This document shows, piece after piece, positions 1-5,206 of a DNA stretch of 6,917 bases; position 1 is the first letter of the stretch, and each line of letters opens with the position of its first letter. Position numbers and translations under genes: made by a program. The stretch is from Desulfobacterales bacterium (GTDB taxonomy: Bacteria > Desulfobacterota > Desulfobacteria > Desulfobacterales > Desulfosalsimonadaceae). The stretch spans positions 1 through 6,917 of the forward strand of contig JAGTVF010000128.1 of assembly GCA_018224315.1 (NCBI GenBank), written 5' to 3'. The notes under the pieces are model-generated. The model worked only from the letters and a program-made list of their open reading frames with translations, was not told where the DNA came from and ran no database searches.

Positions 1-84
1 CCCGTCAACCGCCATTGCGGTTTTGTCCCCGTAGACCAGATAGCCCAGGTTGTCGGCCCCGTATCGGAATTGTTTGATCTGCAT
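1..84 (-). CDS. Metallo-beta-lactamase-fold hydrolase, N-terminal fragment
   Basis: Only the first 28 codons are present; the gene continues beyond the left edge. The ATG at 84-82 follows a strong AGGAGG ribosome site (complement of 91-96) at good spacing, which fixes the start. The peptide begins MQIKQFRYGADNLGYLVYGD and ends in AVDG. This resembles the first two beta strands of glyoxalase II-like metallo-hydrolases, where an 'N-x-x-Y-L-V' strand and a 'A-x-x-V-D-G' strand precede the zinc-binding HxHxDH motif. That motif would lie outside the window, so zinc binding and substrate cannot be judged. The gene is transcribed divergently from the small glycogen-binding protein. The family call is moderate because it rests on 28 residues; the existence of the gene is well supported by start, ribosome site and open frame. 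Confidence 0.6.
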   Translation of the reverse strand, partial: MQIKQFRYGADNLGYLVYGDKTAMAVDG

Positions 85-362
85 GGCTTGCCTCCTGATC
101 GGTCTGATGTTCCATGAATGCCACAGATTTTAAAACCATCTGTATCAGCACAGAAAATATTGATCAACAACCGGAAGATCCCTTGGCTGGTCCGGGTTCC
201 ACCGGTGACCGGCCAAGCCCCCTGCCGGGAAGTTGCGCTTTTTGTGCGCTGCAATTATATATAAACAGAAAAGGCTTTCCATGCCTGTCAGGTCGATTGG
301 GCAGCGCTGCTGCAGGACTGCTTTGCCTTGATCGTCTATTTATCAATACAGGGAGATACTTC
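85..362. other. Divergent intergenic region with dyad symmetries
   Basis: This region separates the leftward hydrolase from the rightward glycogen-binding protein, and no convincing gene lies in it. On the minus strand, TAAAAT (complement of 127-132) resembles a -10 box but has no good -35. A 6-base dyad, ACAGAT (123-128) and ATCTGT (138-143), flanks that box and could be an operator. At 182-192 and 207-217 an 11-base-pair stem (CTTGGCTGGTC with GACCGGCCAAG, one G-U pair) encloses a 14-base loop. A weak plus-strand promoter candidate is TTGCGC (233-238), a 17-base spacer and TATATA (256-261). The perfect palindrome GCAGCGCTGC is at 301-310. All regulatory readings here are weak inferences. 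Confidence 0.35.
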
Positions 363-674
363 ATGAGCAATTCCAATAAAGGCAAAAGAAGGGTTTGTTT
401 TCGTATGGCTGCGCCGGATGCTGTAAATGTAAGCCTTGCCGGAGATTTTAACAACTGGGATGCACACAGGCATCCGCTGAAGAAAATGCCCGGAGGCTTC
501 TGGGAAAAAAACGTCATGCTGCCGCCGGGCCGCTATGAATACAAGTATCTGATCGACGGCAAGTGGCGTCTGGACCCGGCCAATCAGCAGAGCTGTGCGA
601 ATTGTTTCGGCGGCCGCAATTCGGTTGTCGAGGTGGCTTCGGCCCCTGTGGCGGTGCGCTCCCGGAAGCGGTAA
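363..674 (+). CDS. Small stand-alone glycogen-binding (CBM48/AMPK-beta-type) domain protein
   Basis: This 103-residue protein is almost entirely one carbohydrate-binding domain, with no catalytic domain attached. A basic N-terminus (residues 1-10) leads into the beta sandwich: 'SLAGDFNNWD' at 24-33, a 'G-G-F-W' turn at 44-47, 'GRYEYKYLIDGKW' at 56-68 and 'GRNSVVEV' at 84-91. The four residues I recall as sugar-contacting in the AMPK beta-1 glycogen-binding domain (W100, K126, W133, N150) correspond to W32, K61, W68 and N86, and all are kept, so glucan binding is likely. The tail (92-103) is short and basic. No signal peptide is visible, so it should act in the cytoplasm. I chose the ATG at 363 because GGGAGA (351-356) sits just upstream and homology begins there; the open frame extends back to 114 but that part looks like nothing known. 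Possible roles are a glycogen-targeting adaptor or a partner of glucan enzymes. Confidence 0.85.
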   Translation: MSNSNKGKRRVCFRMAAPDAVNVSLAGDFNNWDAHRHPLKKMPGGFWEKNVMLPPGRYEYKYLIDGKWRLDPANQQSCANCFGGRNSVVEVASAPVAVRSRKR

Positions 675-689
675 GCCGCAGGTCTGAGT

Positions 690-704
690 CCGGCGGTCAG
701 CCGG
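690..704. terminator. Weak hairpin between convergent genes
   Basis: CCGGC (690-694) and GCCGG (700-704) form a 5-base-pair stem with a 5-base loop in the 38-base gap between the glycogen-binding gene and the O-methyltransferase gene. On the plus strand it is followed by a T-rich but interrupted tract (706-719), so it may help terminate rightward transcription. On the minus strand no T run follows. The short stem makes this a tentative call. Confidence 0.3.
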
Positions 705-712
705 GTAAATTC

Positions 713-1327
713 TTATTTTCGCACCGCAAAACACAGCCCGTCATGGAGGGCTGAGTGCATGGGCAGATAGGAAAGGATCTGGACACTCTGCCAGCCGGAA
801 TCGTTATAAATGGTCTGGTTGAATTTTTTTGCATCCACAAATGCGGTATTGTCGGCAATCAGCAGGCCGCCGGGACGCACCAGAGGGGTTAGTTTCACAA
901 GCGCTGCGTGATAATCCTTTTTTTCAATATCCATGAATACAAAATCAAACGGGCCTTCCAGTTCCGGCAGCACCTGAAGGCCGTCTGCCGCCATGACGGT
1001 CACCACTTCGGAAAGCCCGGCCTGATCCAGGTGGGTTCGGGCCCTTTGGGCCATATCTGCATTGTTTTCCAGACTCAGGACCCGGCCGTTGGCCGGCGCG
1101 CATGCCCGGCCCAGATAGATGGCCGAATATCCGGTGGCCGTGCCCAGTTCCAGGATATTGACGGCGCCGGTGGCCCGGGCCAGGACAAACAGCAGCTGCC
1201 CCACCACCGGACCCACAATGGGGATGCCTTCCTTTTGGGCTTCTGCCTCGAGCTTTTGCAAAACCGCATCCCGCTGCGGGGTAAGTTCTGAAAAATAGGT
1301 TTCCGGGTGTTTGACCGTGTCTGCCAA
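713..1327 (-). CDS. Class I SAM-dependent O-methyltransferase, caffeoyl-CoA OMT type
   Basis: This 204-residue protein should transfer a methyl group from S-adenosylmethionine to a hydroxyl on a small molecule, in the cytoplasm. The glycine-rich SAM motif 'ILELGTATGYSAIYL' is at 58-72, the acidic residue for the SAM ribose is probably E87, and 'FDFVFMDIEKKDY' is at 127-139. 'GGLLIADN' at 153-160 supplies the D-N pair. By comparison with the family, D133, D159 and N160 are the expected divalent-metal ligands, so the enzyme is probably metal-dependent. Its length matches bacterial members of the family. The start is a TTG (1327-1325) preceded by AGGAG (complement of 1336-1340) eight bases away; an in-frame stop lies a short distance upstream with no ATG between. 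It converges on the glycogen-binding gene and diverges from the DUF4301 gene. The natural substrate cannot be predicted. Confidence 0.9.
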   Translation of the reverse strand: MADTVKHPETYFSELTPQRDAVLQKLEAEAQKEGIPIVGPVVGQLLFVLARATGAVNILELGTATGYSAIYLGRACAPANGRVLSLENNADMAQRARTHLDQAGLSEVVTVMAADGLQVLPELEGPFDFVFMDIEKKDYHAALVKLTPLVRPGGLLIADNTAFVDAKKFNQTIYNDSGWQSVQILSYLPMHSALHDGLCFAVRK

Positions 1328-1379
1328 GGCGTGTTCTCCTGTTTTTAAATGAGGGGTGCGGATATTTTTTTACCTTCCC

Positions 1380-1408
1380 ACCATAATTTCTGTTTGCTGC
1401 ATTTGCAA
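1380..1408 (-). promoter_or_regulatory. Weak sigma70-type promoter candidate for the O-methyltransferase
   Basis: On the minus strand, TTGCAA (complement of 1403-1408), a 17-base spacer and TATGGT (complement of 1380-1385) give four of six matches in each box. The position, about 50 bases upstream of the TTG start, is suitable. Matches this weak occur often by chance. Confidence 0.25.
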
Positions 1409-1545
1409 GCCGCCATAGTGTCGGGATCTGGATAATGCCTGACAATCGGCAATATTGGAAAATTCACGGGCTGAAGCGCTTCTTGCTTTTCGGGTTTTGC
1501 CGCCCGGCAATGCCAGCCAAAACAGACCTTGATGTTGGCTTCGGT

Positions 1546-1574
1546 TTGACGCTTCAGAAGGTTTGATGTATATT
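1546..1574 (+). promoter_or_regulatory. Sigma70-type promoter for the DUF4301 gene
   Basis: TTGACG (1546-1551), a spacer of exactly 17 bases and TATATT (1569-1574) match the consensus at five of six positions in each box. The predicted transcription start near 1581 gives a leader of about 40 bases before the ATG at 1622. CGCTTCAG (1550-1557), overlapping the -35 box, is the exact inverse of CTGAAGCG at 1471-1478; this could be an operator pair but may be chance. Confidence 0.55.
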
Positions 1575-1621
1575 TTCAACCAGGTACGGGTATTGACAAA
1601 AACACCACAGGGGGGTGGCTG

Positions 1622-3193
1622 ATGAAGCGCACGCAATGGAGCAGCAGGGACCTGGAGCAGATCCAGGAGCATGGACTCTCTGAGGAAGTTGTGGAAGAAC
1701 AGATCGCGGTTTTTGAAAAAGGCGCACCTTATGCCGAGCTGGACCGGCCGTGCACGGTGGGCGACGGCATCAAGCGACTGGGAGACGAGGATCTTGACGC
1801 ATATATCCGGGCCTTTGAAAAGGCTGTTTCCCGCCGGCAGGCAGTGAAATTCGTGCCGGCTTCCGGTGCGGCCACGCGGATGTTTAAGGCCCTGCTCCAG
1901 GTTGCCCACAGCCATTCGCCCGTGGAATATGCAGAGATCTGTGCAAAAGGGCAAAAAGAGGGGGGCGAGTATGCCGAGGCCTGCACCTTCATGGATCAGG
2001 TTCGGCAGTTTGCCTTTTATGCAGACCTGTCCCAAAAGATGGGAAAAGACGGGCTGGATGCGGCAGAGATGTGCAAACAGGGCGATTTTACCCAAATTTT
2101 TGAGTATCTGCTTACGGACAAGGGCCTGGATTATGCCGCAACCCCCAAGGGCTTGATTCTGTTTCATAAATACCCGGGTGGCGCCCGCACTGCATTTGAG
2201 GAGCATCTGGTGGAGGCGGCCGCGTATGCAAGGGATCAGGACGGCGGCTGCCGCCTGCATTTCACCGTGTCCCCGGAGCACAGGCACGGGTTTGAAAGCC
2301 TGCTGAAGGCAAAGCGCCGGGACTTTGAGCAAGCCTATAATGTTGTCTATGATGTGGGGTTTTCCCGGCAGTCGCCGGCCACAGATACCATTGCCGTGGA
2401 CATGGAAAACCGTCCTTTACGGGATTCAGACGGCGGGCTGGTGTTCCGGCCGGGCGGCCACGGGGCCTTAATCGACAATCTCAATGCCCTGGATGCGGAC
2501 CTGGTTTTTATCAAAAACATTGACAATGTTGTGCCCGACCGTTTGAAAAACGAAACTTACCGCTGGAAAAAAGCCCTGGCCGGATACCTGGTGAAGTTGG
2601 AAAAGCAGATCCGGCGCTTTCAGGAACAACTGGCCGGAGACAACGCACGAAATTCGGACCTCGACGAGGCGGCCGAATTCGTGGAAAGCCAGCTCGGGGT
2701 CCGGCTGCCGGATTATTTTAGAAATGCTTCTGCAGACCGCAAAAAGGCGTTTTTAACAGACCGGCTGCATCGTCCCCTGCGGGTTTGCGGAATGGTGCCC
2801 AGCACGGGCGAGCCCGGCGGCGGCCCGTTCTGGGTGAAAGAAAAAGATGGAGGGGCCTCCATCCAGATTGTGGAAAGCGCCCAGATAGATCCGGATTCCC
2901 CCCGGCAGCAGGAAATGGCAAAGGCCCTGACCCATTTCAATCCCGTGGATATTGTGGCCAGCCTCAGGGATGCCAATAACCGGCCCTTTGATCTGCACCG
3001 GTACGTGGATGATCAGGCGGTGTTTATTTCCGTTAAATCCAAAGACGGCAGGGATTTGAAAGCCCTGGAGCATCCGGGTCTGTGGAACGGGGCCATGGCC
3101 GGGTGGAATACGGTGTTTGTGGAAGTGCCCCTGATTACATTCAATCCCGTAAAAACCGTCAATGATCTGCTGCGCAGGGAACATCAGGGATAG
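1622..3193 (+). CDS. DUF4301 family protein, putative UDP-sugar-pyrophosphorylase-like nucleotidyltransferase
   Basis: This 523-residue cytoplasmic protein matches the uncharacterised DUF4301 family in its start ('Q-I-Q-E-H-G-L-S', 'GDGIKRL' at 47-53) and in its length of about 500 residues. Its motifs follow the order of UDP-sugar pyrophosphorylases: a nucleotide-binding-loop-like 'VPASGAATRMFKAL' (78-91), a 'TPKG' lysine motif (174-177, K176) followed by 'T-A-F' (190-192), a 'FTVSPEH' strand (214-220), 'FSRQ' (247-250), 'RPGGHGAL' (276-283) and 'VFIKNIDNVVPD' (295-306). The last three resemble F-x-Q, P-x-G-x-G-x-L and the V-D-N strand of UAP1/UGPase. The roughly 85 residues between the first two motifs look like a helical insertion. 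The C-terminal third (about 380-523) I do not recognise. The ATG at 1622 follows a G-rich but non-classical ribosome site (1611-1617), and the good promoter upstream supports it. Family membership is fairly sure; the enzymatic role is inference. Confidence 0.85.
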   Translation: MKRTQWSSRDLEQIQEHGLSEEVVEEQIAVFEKGAPYAELDRPCTVGDGIKRLGDEDLDAYIRAFEKAVSRRQAVKFVPASGAATRMFKALLQVAHSHSPVEYAEICAKGQKEGGEYAEACTFMDQVRQFAFYADLSQKMGKDGLDAAEMCKQGDFTQIFEYLLTDKGLDYAATPKGLILFHKYPGGARTAFEEHLVEAAAYARDQDGGCRLHFTVSPEHRHGFESLLKAKRRDFEQAYNVVYDVGFSRQSPATDTIAVDMENRPLRDSDGGLVFRPGGHGALIDNLNALDADLVFIKNIDNVVPDRLKNETYRWKKALAGYLVKLEKQIRRFQEQLAGDNARNSDLDEAAEFVESQLGVRLPDYFRNASADRKKAFLTDRLHRPLRVCGMVPSTGEPGGGPFWVKEKDGGASIQIVESAQIDPDSPRQQEMAKALTHFNPVDIVASLRDANNRPFDLHRYVDDQAVFISVKSKDGRDLKALEHPGLWNGAMAGWNTVFVEVPLITFNPVKTVNDLLRREHQG

Positions 3194-3244
3194 CCTGGCA
3201 AAAAGGGGTCTATCGGCTATGACAGGCGCCTGCCGATGAAAACA

Positions 3245-3286
3245 CGGCGCCCGGGAACTTTTCCGTTCCGGGCGCCGCTTTTGTTT
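3245..3286. terminator. Strong, probably bidirectional intrinsic terminator
   Basis: CGGCGCCCGGGAAC (3245-3258) pairs with GTTCCGGGCGCCG (3265-3277) with a single bulged G and a 6-base loop. On the plus strand CTTTTGTTT follows (3278-3286), giving a classic terminator 52 bases after the DUF4301 stop. Read on the minus strand the same hairpin lies 45 bases after the stop of the AbfD-like gene and is followed by TGTTTTC (complement of 3238-3244), so it can serve both converging genes. Confidence 0.85.
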
Positions 3287-3321
3287 AACCGTTCAGTTTG
3301 GGCTGAATGCAGATGTTGGAT

Positions 3322-4788
3322 TTATTTGACCTTGATTCCCGCCAGATCCTGGACAAGGCGCTTGCGGGCCTTGATGTCATACTGGGAAGTGATGGCGATC
3401 TGCTCCATGATGGGTGATCCGCCGCCGTGGTAGTTGCCGTAGTTGGTGGTGCCGGCTGCACCCGTGCAGGTTTTTTCAATGAAATACAGCCAGAACTTGA
3501 TCTGGTCGTCCACGGCTATATTGGGGTTGCGCTTGAGGTATTTTTCCAGGATCGGCTTTAGTTCCGGGTTGGTGATATCGCTTTCATAGGGGAACGTGGA
3601 CGGAAATCCGCCGGCGATGTTGCACAGCATTTCCTGCTCGTGAAACACGGCTTCCCCGGTCAGGCAACGGCCCACGTTGGCATAGATGGAATCGGGAATG
3701 CAGCTGCCCGGCCCGTAGGGCGCCCGGCCCATGCCCGGGATATAGACCTCGGGTTTGCCAAAATCAGAGGCGGTGTAGCCGGCTGCATAGCCCAGCTCGG
3801 TGACCTTGATGATCTCGGCAAACATTTCCCGCACATGGGAGGTTTTCTCAATGCCGTTGTATTCCGCGGCCGTGGCGGCCAGGCCCAGCAAAACATCGCC
3901 CAGGGCCGGCTTGCAGCCCGAGTAGCTGTGACGGTGAAACAGGGCAAACAAAAGCGCGCAGATGCCGCCGTGATCGTTTTCCCCGCACAGAAACACCCGG
4001 TCCCAGGGAATAAAGGTGTCTTCAAACAGAAGGTAGGAGTCGGTGTATCCGCCGTCAAAGCCTCTTTGGTAAGTCTCCCGGGGGCGGGAACCGTGGGGGT
4101 GGACCACCTGGATAAGGCCCTCGTGGTCGGCCGGGATGGCAAAGGCCACGGCATAGTCCTTTTCATTGGGCCCCAGGGCCCGGGTGGGCACCACAAGGAT
4201 TTCATCGGCAATGGAGGCCTCGGAGATGTGCAGTTTGCAGCCCTTGACAACAATGCCGTCTTTGGTTTTCTCCTTGACGTGGAGATACATGTCCGGATCA
4301 GCCTGATCTGCCGGACGCTTTAGGCGCTCGCCTTTCATGTCGGTCTGGGCACAGCAGCCCACCAGGTCGTTTTTCTGGAAATTTTCCAGCCATTTCAGAA
4401 AATTTTGGTGATATTCAGTGTTGCCGCTGTTGAGCTTGTCAGCCTCAAAGGAAACCGCGTTAATGGCGTTGATGGCATCCACGCCCATGCAGCGCTGGAT
4501 GCAGCCGCCGACCTTTTTGCACAAATACCGGGTCATGTCCTGCTTTTTATGCAGATCCGCAGGGGACTGGTGAACGTGGCAGAACCGGTTGATGGTCTCT
4601 CCGGTGAGATGGGAGGTGGCCGTGCAAAGATCTTTTCCCTCGGTGCTGGCGGCTTCGTCAAAAGTTACGCCCATGACATTTAAGGCCTGGGCCTGGACTT
4701 CATCGTCGCGGTCGATTTTGCCGCCGTTGAAATACAGGTTGCGCCGCATTTTTTTAAGGCCGTCGATGTACTCCTGTTTGGTTCTCAT
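3322..4788 (-). CDS. 4-hydroxybutyryl-CoA dehydratase-like FAD/[4Fe-4S] enzyme (AbfD/HpaB family)
   Basis: This 488-residue protein belongs to the acyl-CoA-dehydrogenase-like HpaB superfamily, in the branch containing 4-hydroxybutyryl-CoA dehydratase/vinylacetyl-CoA isomerase. That enzyme uses FAD and a [4Fe-4S] cluster to remove water from an unactivated position by ketyl-radical chemistry. All four cluster ligands of the Clostridium aminobutyricum enzyme (C99, C103, H292, C299) are kept, as C96 and C100 in 'GGCIQRCMG' and H285 and C292 in 'FHRHSYSGCK'. Q98, Y289 and K293 are also kept. Differences from my recollection of that enzyme are D250 for E257, S189 for T190, G451 for E455 and G456 for A460 (motif 'NYGNYHGGGSP', 449-459). 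The start is the ATG at 4788, with GGAGG (complement of 4793-4797) just upstream; a TTG 13 codons earlier has no ribosome site. No CoA-ligase or transferase gene lies beside it. The family is sure; the substrate is uncertain. Confidence 0.9.
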   Translation of the reverse strand: MRTKQEYIDGLKKMRRNLYFNGGKIDRDDEVQAQALNVMGVTFDEAASTEGKDLCTATSHLTGETINRFCHVHQSPADLHKKQDMTRYLCKKVGGCIQRCMGVDAINAINAVSFEADKLNSGNTEYHQNFLKWLENFQKNDLVGCCAQTDMKGERLKRPADQADPDMYLHVKEKTKDGIVVKGCKLHISEASIADEILVVPTRALGPNEKDYAVAFAIPADHEGLIQVVHPHGSRPRETYQRGFDGGYTDSYLLFEDTFIPWDRVFLCGENDHGGICALLFALFHRHSYSGCKPALGDVLLGLAATAAEYNGIEKTSHVREMFAEIIKVTELGYAAGYTASDFGKPEVYIPGMGRAPYGPGSCIPDSIYANVGRCLTGEAVFHEQEMLCNIAGGFPSTFPYESDITNPELKPILEKYLKRNPNIAVDDQIKFWLYFIEKTCTGAAGTTNYGNYHGGGSPIMEQIAITSQYDIKARKRLVQDLAGIKVK

Positions 4789-4905
4789 TATTCCTCCGGT
4801 TGTCTTGGATGGTGTCTTTGTGCGCAAAGCCCGAAACAGCAGCTTCCGGTCCGGTAGTCAAAGTTTTTGTTAAAGTCTCATTATTAAACAAAGCCCTTAA
4901 ACTAA

Positions 4906-4932
4906 ATTAAAACTCCAATATATTTCTGTCAA
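4906..4932 (-). promoter_or_regulatory. Promoter candidate for the AbfD-like gene
   Basis: On the minus strand a perfect TTGACA (complement of 4927-4932) is followed after 15 bases by TTTAAT (complement of 4906-4911), a five-of-six -10 match at a short spacing. The leader to the ATG at 4788 would be about 110 bases. The -35 box is convincing; the spacing is not ideal. Confidence 0.35.
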
Positions 4933-4955
4933 TCATAATCTTTCCCCTGTTTTGT

Positions 4956-4995
4956 AATAAATTTATACAGGATGGGTGTGGAAATGAATAAATTT
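4956..4995. repeat. Pair of AATAAATTT direct repeats, 31 bases apart
   Basis: AATAAATTT occurs at 4956-4964 and 4987-4995, exactly 31 bases apart, close to three helical turns. The first copy contains the perfect palindrome ATAAATTTAT (4957-4966), and the second copy has the same palindrome with one change (ATAAATTTGT, 4988-4997). They lie just upstream of the promoter candidate for the AbfD-like gene, a suitable place for an activator or repressor. In AT-rich DNA such repeats can also arise by chance. Confidence 0.35.
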
Positions 4996-5040
4996 GTATA
5001 ACTTTATGAAAAGAAACGATCATTTTCAAAAGGCGGGTTG

Positions 5041-5067
5041 TTTTATGGTATGGATTTTTTTATGGTA
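5041..5067. repeat. Pair of TTTTATGGTA direct repeats
   Basis: The ten bases TTTTATGGTA occur at 5041-5050 and again at 5058-5067, starting 17 bases apart. They lie about 55 bases upstream of the promoter candidate for the amylosucrase gene. A protein-binding site is possible; a small local duplication is equally possible. Confidence 0.35.
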
Positions 5068-5122
5068 AATACGAATTGCGCACATGCCCGGACCCGAGGT
5101 CACAAATATTGACGGTTGCTTC

Positions 5123-5151
5123 TTGACAACGCCCGGCCGGCTGACAATTAT
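5123..5151 (+). promoter_or_regulatory. Sigma70-type promoter candidate for the amylosucrase gene
   Basis: A perfect TTGACA (5123-5128), a 17-base spacer and AATTAT (5146-5151, four of six matches) predict a transcription start near 5158 and a leader of about 50 bases before the ATG at 5207. The spacer contains the palindrome CCGGCCGG (5133-5140). If used, this promoter excludes the upstream in-frame ATG at 5084 as the start. Confidence 0.45.
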
Positions 5152-5206
5152 ACAAAAAATTGTTTGCAGCCCGGCAGGGCAAACCAAAACGGATTTCAAT
5201 AAACAG

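Larger units (their letters stand above)
4789..5206. other. AT-rich divergent intergenic region
   Basis: This 418-base stretch separates the AbfD-like gene (leftward) from the amylosucrase gene (rightward) and is visibly richer in A and T than the genes, especially at 4861-5070. No gene-like open frame is apparent. It holds a promoter candidate in each direction and two pairs of short direct repeats, all listed separately. A small hairpin, CTTTG (4816-4820) with CAAAG (4825-4829), falls in the likely leader of the AbfD-like messenger. The length and repeats suggest one or both genes are regulated by a DNA-binding protein, but no regulator gene lies in the window. Confidence 0.5.

Noticed and set aside
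281..331. Short 16-codon leader peptide (MPVRSIGQRCC...)
   Set aside because: It has only a poor ribosome site, no run of regulatory codons and no attenuator structure next to it.
114..362. N-terminal extension of 83 codons on the glycogen-binding protein
   Set aside because: The frame is open, but the sequence resembles no known domain and contains intergenic-style dyads. A good ribosome site (351-356) sits before the ATG at 363, where homology begins.
1471..1557. Possible structured RNA: outer stem CTGAAGCG/CGCTTCAG with inner stems TTGCC/GGCAA and AGCCAA/TTGGCT
   Set aside because: The outer right arm overlaps the -35 box of the predicted promoter, so most of the segment would not be in the DUF4301 transcript. 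An 8-base inverted pair is expected about once by chance in a region this long.
1370..2332. Long open frame (320 codons) on the minus strand opposite the DUF4301 gene
   Set aside because: It is the antisense shadow of the DUF4301 coding region, has no recognisable domain and lacks a convincing start signal. The plus-strand frame has clear family motifs.
3640..4323. Plus-strand open frame (227 codons) opposite the AbfD-like gene
   Set aside because: Its glycine- and alanine-rich translation has no domain signal and lies wholly antisense to a well-supported enzyme gene.
4789..4827. Earlier TTG start for the AbfD-like enzyme
   Set aside because: The 13 extra residues have no ribosome site and no family similarity, while the ATG at 4788 has GGAGG immediately upstream and matches the usual N-terminus.
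5084..5206. Earlier in-frame ATG at 5084 for the amylosucrase
   Set aside because: It would add 41 residues unlike the family and place the best promoter candidate inside the coding region; the 5207 start gives the expected N-terminal length.
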